A stretch of 28,840 nucleotides of DNA from a virus: positions 1 to 28,840 of the IMG/VR virus record IMGVR_UViG_3300046000_005218; one strand, 5' to 3'. This document shows, piece after piece, positions 7,179 to 13,052 of this stretch (position 1 is the first letter of the stretch; each line of letters opens with the position of its first letter). Below the pieces are notes generated by a model. It worked only from the letters and a program-made list of their open reading frames with translations, did no database searches and was not told where the DNA came from. Both the position numbers and the translations under genes were made by a program.

Positions 7179-7210
7179 CAAATATAAAACAAAAATAATT
7201 AGCAAACAAT
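7179..7210 (-). promoter_or_regulatory. Bacteroidota-type promoter for the minus-strand (lysis) operon
   Basis: On the minus strand TATATTTG (7186 to 7179) matches TAnnTTTG, with ATTG (7210 to 7207) 20 bases upstream as a -33 element (a TTTG with spacing 16 overlaps it). Transcription would start near 7172 and give a leader of about 15 bases before ATG 7157. Confidence 0.55.
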
Positions 7211-7233
7211 TTTATTTTTAAAAATATTATTAG

Positions 7234-7241
7234 TAGGTTTG
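7234..7241 (+). promoter_or_regulatory. -7 box of the divergent plus-strand promoter
   Basis: TAGGTTTG fits TAnnTTTG; a clear -33 TTTG is not seen at the right distance (the sequence there is AT-rich). It would start transcription near 7248 and serve the early genes from 7280 on, with an A-rich leader ending ACTAAACAA. Confidence 0.45.
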
Positions 7242-7279
7242 CCGAAACTTTTAAAACTAACAATTAAACAACTAAACAA

Positions 7280-7516
7280 ATGACACCAGTAAACACAAAA
7301 TCATTATTTGCACACCTTTGCATCCAAATGGATAAATTAGACAAAGGAGAAATCGATGCTTCAACTGCATCAGCACAAGCTAAACTTGTAGCACAATGTA
7401 ACAACCTTTTAAACTATGAATTAAAAAGGGCAGTTGTTATAAACGCTATTGAAAGCACCAATGCAAAGGAACAAATTAGAGAAATTGAAAGTAAAAAATT
7501 TGATTCACTTGCATAA
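7280..7516 (+). CDS. Small conserved phage protein, unknown
   Basis: A 78-residue helical protein with segments LFAHLCIQMDKLDKGEID and NNLLNYELKRAVVINAI. This pattern is recurrent at the start of early modules of Bacteroidota phages, but no function is known to me. It is the first gene after the divergent promoter and its stop overlaps the next start by one base (TAATG), so it may be regulatory; that is inference from position only. Confidence 0.65.
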   Translation: MTPVNTKSLFAHLCIQMDKLDKGEIDASTASAQAKLVAQCNNLLNYELKRAVVINAIESTNAKEQIREIESKKFDSLA

Positions 7517-8139
7517 TGAGTTACGAAATCACATATTGTGGAGATTGCCATTGCAATCATTCGTGTGGTATAGAAAGCAACTTATGTTTAAAAAGATTTT
7601 TTGACATATCGCTACCTACACAAGTTGAGACATTAAGACTTGTTTTTTGTGCTGAGTATTTAAGAAGTTGTATTCAAACAGAAATGATAAAAACAGATAC
7701 AAGTTATATTGGCAAACAAAATATAAAGTATTTATTGGAAAAAATTATAACTCCATATTTGCCCAAAATTGTTGCTGGAGGTTATAACCCTAAAAAAAGT
7801 AGAATAAACAATATTTATTTTACTGTAAACAAAAAACTTGGAATATTTTGTACTTATACTTTTGAGGAGTGTTTGGAGTTTATTATTAATAATCAGGAAT
7901 CAAGATTCACGGATATTTTAAATTCTGTTATTCGTGAAATAGATAATTATTGCCTTACAAAAAAGGCTTATTTAAAATATAAATCAACTGTTGCTAATTT
8001 AATAAGACTGTCAAAACAATTAAAAAAAACTTGTATTTCAAATGAACAAATTGCAATTATCTGTTGCGAAATAATGACAATAATATTAATGTCAGAATCA
8101 GAAGTTAAAAAACAAAACAAAATAATCTTAAACAACTAA
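7516..8139 (+). CDS. Unknown protein with a cysteine-rich N-terminus
   Basis: A 207-residue protein. Residues 8-24 hold five cysteines (C8, C11, C13, C17, C24) and one histidine (H12), a spacing suggestive of a metal-binding finger (CGDCHCNHSC). The rest is helical and Lys/Ile-rich, with no catalytic motif. Base composition is more AT-rich than the flanking genes, which may mark recent acquisition. The ATG overlaps the preceding stop by one base. No family recognised. Confidence 0.5.
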   Translation: MSYEITYCGDCHCNHSCGIESNLCLKRFFDISLPTQVETLRLVFCAEYLRSCIQTEMIKTDTSYIGKQNIKYLLEKIITPYLPKIVAGGYNPKKSRINNIYFTVNKKLGIFCTYTFEECLEFIINNQESRFTDILNSVIREIDNYCLTKKAYLKYKSTVANLIRLSKQLKKTCISNEQIAIICCEIMTIILMSESEVKKQNKIILNN

Positions 8140-8143
8140 CAAA

Positions 8144-8311
8144 ATGAAAACACTAATCCAACGCTTACTCTTCGGTTACCGAAGCAACCCTAACGCCTAC
8201 ACCCCAAAAGGTGGCGCGAAACTTACCTATAAAGGTGGCAATGCAGAGGCCATACATTCAGCACTTGTATTAATGCAATATAACATACGCAATGCCGAAA
8301 AAATCAATTAA
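8144..8311 (+). CDS. Small protein (55 residues), unknown
   Basis: ATG 8144 follows a leader AACTAACAAA, the usual start context in this phage, and reads MKTLIQRLLFGYRSNPNAYT to a TAA at 8309-8311, overlapping the next gene by 20 bases. The middle is Gly/Lys-rich (PKGGAKLTYKGGNAE), the end helical. The overlap with its neighbour and the good leader support that it is translated. Function unknown. Confidence 0.6.
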   Translation: MKTLIQRLLFGYRSNPNAYTPKGGAKLTYKGGNAEAIHSALVLMQYNIRNAEKIN

Positions 8312-8669
8312 ACCACGCAACCGTAAGACAAGCCGCTACATTAGTGATGCTTACGTTAACATCATAAGACCCGATGTAATAAACCCACAACATTGGGATA
8401 TGTGGCTAAAACATAATGCAGGATTAACGCAAGTTGAAATCGCAATGCTATTTCACGTTAAGAAGTTTGAGGTGGTGCAGATACTTGCAACGGTTGTGGA
8501 GCTCTTGAAATACAAACCGAAAATTATCGAAAAGGAATGGACTCAAGAGTTTAGAGTTTGGATAGATGGGCAACTATTTAGAGATAAGATAAGGGCTAAA
8601 CTACATGCCGCTTATAAGGTGGCAAAGAAAACGAATACAAATCAGTTATTAATAATGTCAGAAGTATGA
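8292..8669 (+). CDS. Small HTH-like protein
   Basis: A 125-residue basic protein (MPKKSIKPRNRKTSRY start). Residues about 44-66 (GLTQVEIAMLFHVKKFEVVQ) look like a helix-turn-helix of the sigma-region-4/antirepressor type. It is followed by a second small HTH-like gene, overlapping by four bases, so both may form an early regulatory pair. A role in transcription control is inferred; operator and partner are unknown. Confidence 0.5.
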   Translation: MPKKSIKPRNRKTSRYISDAYVNIIRPDVINPQHWDMWLKHNAGLTQVEIAMLFHVKKFEVVQILATVVELLKYKPKIIEKEWTQEFRVWIDGQLFRDKIRAKLHAAYKVAKKTNTNQLLIMSEV

Positions 8670-8914
8670 ACATAACCGCAGAACAACCCCGAATCAAACC
8701 AAGCAACACACAACTTAAACAAGAATACAAACAGATGTTAGCACTTGTCGAACACAATGGATCAAGGCCAGCTAAATGCAACCCTATAACCGAAGCGGCT
8801 AAACAATTTGGCTACACTCGGCCCGGAATAGCCAGACTTATGAATGGTAAAGTTGACCGGTGGAAGCCACAACATTTTATAATTTATGATTTTCTTAAAA
8901 ATTATTTAACATAA
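8666..8914 (+). CDS. Small HTH-like DNA-binding protein
   Basis: An 82-residue protein. Residues about 41-62 (ITEAAKQFGYTRPGIARLMN) have the form of a helix-turn-helix: an AAKQFGY turn and a recognition helix RPGIARLMNG. Small proteins of this kind act as repressors or activators in phages. The gene overlaps its upstream neighbour (ATGA) and is followed by a strong promoter at 8941-8970, so it might regulate that promoter. Inference only. Confidence 0.55.
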   Translation: MNITAEQPRIKPSNTQLKQEYKQMLALVEHNGSRPAKCNPITEAAKQFGYTRPGIARLMNGKVDRWKPQHFIIYDFLKNYLT

Positions 8915-8940
8915 ATTAACACTTTAGTTGAAAATATTAT

Positions 8941-8970
8941 TTTGAGGTAATGAATTTAAGTGTACATTTG
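8941..8970 (+). promoter_or_regulatory. Strong Bacteroidota-type promoter
   Basis: TTTG (8941-8944), 18 bases, then TACATTTG (8963-8970) match TTTG-N17-20-TAnnTTTG. The best promoter match in the window. It would start transcription near 8977, giving a leader of about 29 A-rich bases before ATG 9006, and drives the recombination module. Confidence 0.7.
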
Positions 8971-9005
8971 CATCAACCAATAACAACAACTAAAAACAAA
9001 ACAAC

Positions 9006-9188
9006 ATGAACACAATAGCAAATTTAAAAAACGCAATTACTACACAATCTGAATTAGAATTGATTTCTAAAGAAATTTGGTTTATGAATTTTACAAAATT
9101 AATAAAGTTAGGATTTACAGTTGAGTTTGCAACAAAAAAAGCAACTGATATATCTCAAATGCAAATTAATTTATTACAATCTATTTAA
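9006..9188 (+). CDS. Small protein, unknown
   Basis: A 60-residue helical protein starting MNTIANLKNAITTQSELELI, with a hydrophobic segment WFMNFTKLIKLGF. First gene behind the strong promoter at 8941-8970; leader A-rich (AAAACAACATG). No family recognised. Confidence 0.55.
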   Translation: MNTIANLKNAITTQSELELISKEIWFMNFTKLIKLGFTVEFATKKATDISQMQINLLQSI

Positions 9189-9203
9189 ATAAAACAAATC
9201 AAA

Positions 9204-9220
9204 GGGGGCTAAACACCCCC
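9204..9220 (+). terminator. GGGGG/CCCCC hairpin between early genes
   Basis: Five G (9204-9208) and five C (9216-9220) enclose a seven-base loop CTAAACA. There is no U-run after it, so it may be a weak terminator, an mRNA-stabilising hairpin or simply a leader structure of the following gene. Confidence 0.35.
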
Positions 9221-9250
9221 ATTTACTAACCCAATAAAAACAAACTAACA

Positions 9251-9571
9251 ATGCAATCAATTCACATTAAAAAACAAATTACCACAGTTACAACTTGGAT
9301 TAACGATGAACAAAAACAAAAGATTGAACACGAAAGTGATTCAGCAACATTCTACTTTTGGTTTGATGGTAAAATAGCAGCCTCATTCGATCAAAAAGAT
9401 GCAACCGACATACTTAAGAAATGCGATGCACTTATTTCGGCAGGATTTAACGAAATGGATTTAAGCGGTCAAAACTACATCCCTAACAATGCTTTTCTCT
9501 CAATAGTGTTGTCGCAATTTCTTCACGTTCCAAAAGTAGATACAATACATAATAATTCTAATCATAATTAA
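9251..9571 (+). CDS. Unknown protein
   Basis: A 106-residue protein with a beta-strand-rich first half (TTVTTWINDEQKQKIEHESD) then a helix (ATDILKKCDALISAGFNEMD) and a histidine/asparagine-rich tail (IHNNSNHN). The start follows AAACTAACA. It lies immediately upstream of the SSB-like protein, so a link to replication or recombination is possible; no family recognised. Confidence 0.55.
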   Translation: MQSIHIKKQITTVTTWINDEQKQKIEHESDSATFYFWFDGKIAASFDQKDATDILKKCDALISAGFNEMDLSGQNYIPNNAFLSIVLSQFLHVPKVDTIHNNSNHN

Positions 9572-9583
9572 TAAACAAAAAAA

Positions 9584-9925
9584 ATGACAATCAAAGGCAC
9601 AATTAAGCGCATAGGCGCAACGCAAACAGTTAGTGATGGTAAATTCTCCAAACGTGAATTAGTACTCACTACTGCAGACCAATACCCACAGATAGTATCA
9701 GTTCTATTACAACAGAAATCCTGCGCACTTGCAGATTCTTTATCAGTTGGTCAGGACATTGAAGCTCACATTAACATCAGAGGTAGAGAGTGGACATCGC
9801 CACAAGGTGAGGTTAAGGTGTTTAACACGATAGTGTGCTGGAAAGTGGATGCGAATCCGTTTACGCAGACTGAAGACCCGCAAGCAAGCTATTCAAAGCC
9901 GATTTCAACAGATGACTTATTTTAA
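9584..9925 (+). CDS. DUF3127-like single-stranded DNA-binding protein
   Basis: A 113-residue OB-fold protein of the DUF3127 type: GTIKRIGATQTV near the start, KRELVLTTADQYPQ, then INIRGREW and FNTIVCWKV. These resemble the DUF3127 consensus and a short SSB core. The C-terminus is acidic and ends STDDLF, like the acidic SSB tip that recruits partners. It precedes a conserved recombination-associated protein and the YqaJ-like exonuclease, so it most likely coats single strands during recombination and replication. The family call is good, biochemical activity inferred. Confidence 0.75.
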   Translation: MTIKGTIKRIGATQTVSDGKFSKRELVLTTADQYPQIVSVLLQQKSCALADSLSVGQDIEAHINIRGREWTSPQGEVKVFNTIVCWKVDANPFTQTEDPQASYSKPISTDDLF

Positions 9926-9945
9926 ATCTTAATACATAACTAACA

Positions 9946-10413
9946 ATGAACACACAAAAAACACATTTTAAACAACTCCGAAATACCAACTATATCGGTG
10001 GGTGGGATTTAACCGATGCAGACAAAACCGTAACTATTACCAAAGTGGATAAAGAAAAAGTACACGATGGCAAAGGTGGCGAATCCGAATGCTGCATCGT
10101 TCACTTTGCTGAATGCAAACCGATGGTTGCTAATGCTACTAACTTAAAGCGCATTTCAAAACTATTGGGCAGCCCATTTATTGAAGACTGGGCAAACAAA
10201 CAAATAGTGCTTACAACCGAAAAGGTCAGAGCATTCGGTGAGATGCACGATGCGGTGAGGGTGTCAACCAAGCCAGTAGTTAAACCGACATTGACCGGTG
10301 AAGCAATTGAAAAGGCCAAAGCAGCTATCGCTGCGGGATCAGTTACAATAGATGCAATAAAGAAAAAATATAATGTTACTAACGAGGTGGAGGCTCAATT
10401 GACCAATGGATAA
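9946..10413 (+). CDS. Conserved phage recombination-module protein
   Basis: A 155-residue protein. The N-terminal part has GGWDLTDADKTVTITKVDKE, then CCIVHFAECKPMVANAT and LLGSPFIEDWANKQIVL, a pattern I know from phage proteins next to YqaJ-like exonucleases; the last 40 residues are a separate helical tail. It overlaps the exonuclease start by eight bases. A single-strand annealing or accessory role is a reasonable inference, but no RecT, Erf or Rad52 motif is visible. Confidence 0.65.
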   Translation: MNTQKTHFKQLRNTNYIGGWDLTDADKTVTITKVDKEKVHDGKGGESECCIVHFAECKPMVANATNLKRISKLLGSPFIEDWANKQIVLTTEKVRAFGEMHDAVRVSTKPVVKPTLTGEAIEKAKAAIAAGSVTIDAIKKKYNVTNEVEAQLTNG

Positions 10414-11029
10414 GATATTCAGAATACACTGCTCTCAAATCGGGAAGATAATGAGCAACGCAAAAACAAAAGGCGAATTGTCAGCAACGTGCAAAACTTT
10501 CTTAATGGAATGGTATGCCAATGACCGCGAACAAATCCATTCCAAGTACATTATGAAAGGCAACTTAGTTGAGATTGACCTGATTGATTTTATGGCCGAG
10601 CAAATCGGTTTGGGAATGGCTCAAAAAAACGAAGTAACTGTGCATAACGAATGGATGGTAGGCACTTGCGATGTAATCACGAATCACTTAATAGTTGATG
10701 TTAAGGCTGCTTGGTCACGCAAAACATTGCAGCAACAAGCTATTGAGGGAATGAATAGCGACTATGAGTGGCAAGGTAGAGGTTATATGGCACTTTATGA
10801 GCGACCTACCTTTATCGTGTTTCATGGCCTAATGAACACACCAGAGGAGGCTAACTACGATGGCGAGGTTGTTTATGATGACTTACCCGATAACGAAAGA
10901 TGGGTTGCCTATCAGGTGCAACGTGATGTAACTATTGAGCAATTAATTATTCAACGTGTGATTCAATGCAGAGAATGGCTTGAAGAATATGATAAAAAAA
11001 TAGTTGCTACTTTGGGTAAGATTCATTAA
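10406..11029 (+). CDS. YqaJ / lambda-exo-like PD-(D/E)XK exonuclease
   Basis: A 207-residue nuclease. Visible motifs of the lambda-exo/YqaJ fold: E56 in KGNLVEIDLIDF, D89 in GTCDVIT, then D98-V-K100 in IVDVKAAWS, and Q123 in EWQGRGYM. This is the catalytic set of the family (magnesium-dependent 5' to 3' resection of DNA ends). With the SSB-like protein and the accessory gene upstream it makes a recombination module. The -7 box of the downstream RNA element overlaps its stop codon. Confidence 0.85.
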   Translation: MDKIFRIHCSQIGKIMSNAKTKGELSATCKTFLMEWYANDREQIHSKYIMKGNLVEIDLIDFMAEQIGLGMAQKNEVTVHNEWMVGTCDVITNHLIVDVKAAWSRKTLQQQAIEGMNSDYEWQGRGYMALYERPTFIVFHGLMNTPEEANYDGEVVYDDLPDNERWVAYQVQRDVTIEQLIIQRVIQCREWLEEYDKKIVATLGKIH

Positions 11030-11034
11030 GTTTG
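11003..11034 (+). promoter_or_regulatory. Promoter of RNA element 1
   Basis: GTTG (11003-11006), 20 bases, TAAGTTTG (11027-11034): -7 consensus, acceptable -33. The expected start is at about 11041, exactly where the first hairpin begins, and the -7 overlaps the exonuclease stop. Confidence 0.5.
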
Positions 11035-11040
11035 CATTGT

Positions 11041-11133
11041 TGTTTCGGTTCGACACTAAAGAAACATAAACTTATTGGCCTATTTAATGGAGTGTAGAAG
11101 TCGAACCCTACACGAAATTAGATAGGCTTTTTT
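11041..11133 (+). ncRNA. Candidate structured phage RNA 1 (terminated, kissing-loop)
   Basis: Hairpin 1: TGTTTC (11041-11046) with GAAACA (11061-11066), its 14-base loop holding GGTTCGAC (11047-11054). Hairpin 2: GCCTATTTAAT (11078-11088) with ATTAGATAGGC (11117-11127), 11 pairs with one G-U, containing an apical stem GTGTAG (11092-11097) with CTACAC (11108-11113). Its ten-base loop contains GTCGAACC (11100-11107), the exact complement of the loop of hairpin 1. Six U follow (11128-11133). So the two loops can kiss by eight pairs, and the molecule ends in an intrinsic terminator. A promoter ends six bases before it. It may be a small RNA or an attenuator in front of the gene at 11147. No known family recognised. 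Confidence 0.5.
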
Positions 11134-11146
11134 AATTTTTATAAGT

Positions 11147-11296
11147 ATGAAAATATTTTTAGTAAAATCCCCAAGCGGGAAAATCCTTCCAACATGGGCC
11201 GAAACAATTTATCATGCAATCCAAAAAGCAATGGTAGTGGATGGCTTTAATTACAATCAAATTGAGTACAATAAACTTAATACTGCGAAAAAATGA
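11147..11296 (+). CDS. Small protein (49 residues), unknown
   Basis: ATG 11147 lies 13 bases after the U-run of RNA element 1; the product begins MKIFLVKSPSGKILPTWAET and its TGA overlaps the next ATG (ATGA). A helical middle (YHAIQKAMVVDGF) and a basic end. Its coupling to the following nuclease gene supports real translation. The gene may be controlled by readthrough at the terminator in front of it. Confidence 0.6.
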   Translation: MKIFLVKSPSGKILPTWAETIYHAIQKAMVVDGFNYNQIEYNKLNTAKK

Positions 11297-11856
11297 AAAC
11301 AGAAAAAGAATTGGTTAATCAAATGGTAGTGCACTTTAAAAAGTATTTTGAAGTCCAAAGAGAAGTAGTAAGCAAATGTAAAAAAAACAGAATTGATTTG
11401 CTTTTGACTATTGATGGTAAATATCATTTTGGTATTGAATGCAAAAGGCCCGACAAAAAAAGAGGCGAGGAAATCGGTGAATATGTTTTGCAAGCCAATA
11501 AATACACAAAAGCAGAATGGGAATATAGACCAGGCGAATTTGTAAAAGCACTTATATTTATTTACCCTGCATTATCTTATAACTATTTTATACTTAATGA
11601 AGAATCTATATTTATTGATGGTATCGAATATCATAAGGATAGACATCATAAATTGCATGATCATAATACTGTTAATTCATTTATTTGTAAAATTGCGGAT
11701 ATTGGTGAAGTAAGAAAGAAATCATTAGGCTATCAGTTTTCTTTTATGAACAAACCAATATTTGAACATATAATTTACCCACATACGGGTAAAGATTATT
11801 CAAAGGTTCATGAAGTTAATTATAATTTCTATATGAATAAACTATGCAACCAATAA
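11293..11856 (+). CDS. PD-(D/E)XK family nuclease
   Basis: A 187-residue protein. The catalytic core is visible in residues about 33-71: D35 in RIDLLL, E49-C-K51 in FGIECKRP and Q67 in LQANKY, the restriction-endonuclease-like D...ExK...Q set. The C-terminal half is aromatic and basic with no further motif. It may be a structure-specific endonuclease of replication or recombination; unlike the YqaJ-like protein it lacks that family's conserved GTCD. It starts inside the short gene before it (ATGA) and overlaps the primase gene by 13 bases. Confidence 0.7.
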   Translation: MKTEKELVNQMVVHFKKYFEVQREVVSKCKKNRIDLLLTIDGKYHFGIECKRPDKKRGEEIGEYVLQANKYTKAEWEYRPGEFVKALIFIYPALSYNYFILNEESIFIDGIEYHKDRHHKLHDHNTVNSFICKIADIGEVRKKSLGYQFSFMNKPIFEHIIYPHTGKDYSKVHEVNYNFYMNKLCNQ

Positions 11857-12722
11857 CATTCAACTACTACGAAGCCGATATCAAACGTAGCACTCCACTT
11901 GGTAGTGTTACGCTTGAATATCTTATAAACGCTATTAGAACACCTAAAAAAGATATCCGCAATGTATTTGAGGAGATAAGGATTGCAGAGGAAAATAAAG
12001 ACATGGCTAAAAAACAAGCATTAAAGTCAAAACTATACTCGTTTACTCCATGTGTTTATGTTAACGGGCCGCGTAAGTATTCCAACATTCAACATTGGAC
12101 TGGCTTACTTGTTTTAGACTTTGACCATTTAGCATCCGATGTGGCAGTTGAATTTAAAGAATATTTATTCAATGAATATAAATACATCATAACCGCGTGG
12201 CTATCGGCTTCAAGGCATGGTGTTCGCGCACTGGTTAAGATTCCGATTTGCACTTCGGTAGATGAATTCAAACAATACTATGCAGGAATTGAGCGACACC
12301 TTAACTGTTATAATGGGTTTGATACAGCACCAAAGAACTGCATACTACCAATGTTTATTAGTTACGATGCCGACATTCTACACAGAAACGATGCTCAAAC
12401 TTGGTCAACAAAACATATTGAAATCGTTAGGCCTGCAGTAAAACAATATATTATTGATGACAAAACTTCTGTTATAGAAAAGATTATTTCAAAGCGTATT
12501 AATACCATAACCGATACTGGGCATATTATTTTACGTGCTACGAGTTACTTGCTCGGAGGTTATGTTGGCGCAAATTATATTGATTATAATGATGCCATTT
12601 CTTTAATCAATAACTTAATTGATTCGCAAAGCTACCTTTCTAAAAAGCCTGATGTGTATAAACAAACCGCAAAACAAATGGTGGATAAGGGTTTAAATTT
12701 TCCTACTTATTTATCTAAATAA
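11844..12722 (+). CDS. BT4734/VirE-N-like primase domain protein
   Basis: A 292-residue protein. The N-terminal 180 residues match the BT4734 / VirE N-terminal type of primase-like domain common in Bacteroidota: GLLVLDFDHL with the metal-binding D92-F-D94, SRHGVRALVKI (residues 123-132) corresponding to the S-x-H step, then NCILPMFISYDAD. This is an archaeo-eukaryotic primase relative. It is normally coupled to a helicase, here found as a separate gene 316 bases downstream. It likely makes replication primers; no zinc motif is visible. The overlap with the nuclease gene indicates one operon, and RNA element 2 follows its stop. Confidence 0.75.
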   Translation: MQPITFNYYEADIKRSTPLGSVTLEYLINAIRTPKKDIRNVFEEIRIAEENKDMAKKQALKSKLYSFTPCVYVNGPRKYSNIQHWTGLLVLDFDHLASDVAVEFKEYLFNEYKYIITAWLSASRHGVRALVKIPICTSVDEFKQYYAGIERHLNCYNGFDTAPKNCILPMFISYDADILHRNDAQTWSTKHIEIVRPAVKQYIIDDKTSVIEKIISKRINTITDTGHIILRATSYLLGGYVGANYIDYNDAISLINNLIDSQSYLSKKPDVYKQTAKQMVDKGLNFPTYLSK

Positions 12723-12723
12723 A

Positions 12724-12754
12724 TTTAGGAATTAAAAATATTTAATTATATTTG
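12724..12754 (+). promoter_or_regulatory. Promoter of RNA element 2
   Basis: TTTA (12724-12727), 19 bases, TATATTTG (12747-12754). The -7 is a full match, the -33 imperfect. Expected start is about 12760, at the first paired strand of the RNA. It overlaps nothing coding. Confidence 0.55.
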
Positions 12755-12758
12755 CACC

Positions 12759-12860
12759 GCTTACTCACTTATGAAAATATTTAAAAATCCTATCATTCAC
12801 ATTGCCAATTGTTGCGACCGCAACGAGTGGGTAAGCCTTTGTGTTTGATAGGTATTTTTT
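12759..12860 (+). ncRNA. Candidate structured phage RNA 2 (A-B-A'-B' pseudoknot with terminator)
   Basis: Strand A, GCTTACTCACT (12759-12769), pairs with A', AGTGGGTAAGC (12826-12836), 11 pairs with one G-U. Strand B, AAAAAT then CCTATCA (12783-12795), pairs with B', TGATAGG (12846-12852) and, after one bulged base, ATTTTT (12854-12859), as a terminator-like stem with a U-rich end. Hairpin C, GTTGC (12811-12815) with GCAAC (12820-12824), lies between B and A'. A encloses B and B' lies past A', so the whole is a pseudoknot or two exclusive folds. A promoter ends four bases before it. Element 1 has the same order and the same CCTAT/ATAGG stem core. Confidence 0.5.
12771..12848 (+). CDS. Possible 25-residue ORF inside RNA element 2
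   Basis: ATG 12771 opens a frame ending at TGA 12846-12848. It reads MKIFKNPIIHIANCCDRNEW and ends VSLCV, with three cysteine codons, two adjacent. It spans the paired strands of element 2, so it may be a leader peptide whose translation decides the fold, or it may be chance. No clear ribosome binding context beyond A-rich sequence after the ATG. Low confidence. Confidence 0.25.
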   Translation: MKIFKNPIIHIANCCDRNEWVSLCV

Positions 12861-12863
12861 ATT

Positions 12864-13052
12864 ATGGAAAACCCAAAAACAAAAAAAGAAAGATTTGATT
12901 ACTTTGCAGGATTAGCAATGCAAAGTTTTATTTCAAAAATGGAAGAAAGTTATAAAGATTTTGAAGAACTTGACATAGAAATTATATGTTTTGCTGCAAG
13001 AGAATTTGCTCAAGAAATGATAAAACAAATTGACGAAAATGAACAAATTTAA
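12864..13052 (+). CDS. Small conserved phage protein, unknown
   Basis: A 62-residue helical protein with the pattern FDYFAGLAMQSFISKMEES and a C-terminal FAQEMIKQIDENEQI, similar to small proteins (YFAAMAL type) found beside replication genes in many phages. Its start follows the terminator of RNA element 2 by a few bases, so its expression may depend on readthrough. It overlaps the helicase by 14 bases. Confidence 0.6.
   Translation: MENPKTKKERFDYFAGLAMQSFISKMEESYKDFEELDIEIICFAAREFAQEMIKQIDENEQI

Noticed and set aside
11092-11113. T-arm-like GTCGAACC of a possible tRNA
   Set aside because: The stem and loop sizes do not fit a tRNA T-arm on either strand, and no acceptor, D or anticodon arm could be drawn around it. 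It fits the kissing loop of RNA element 1 better.
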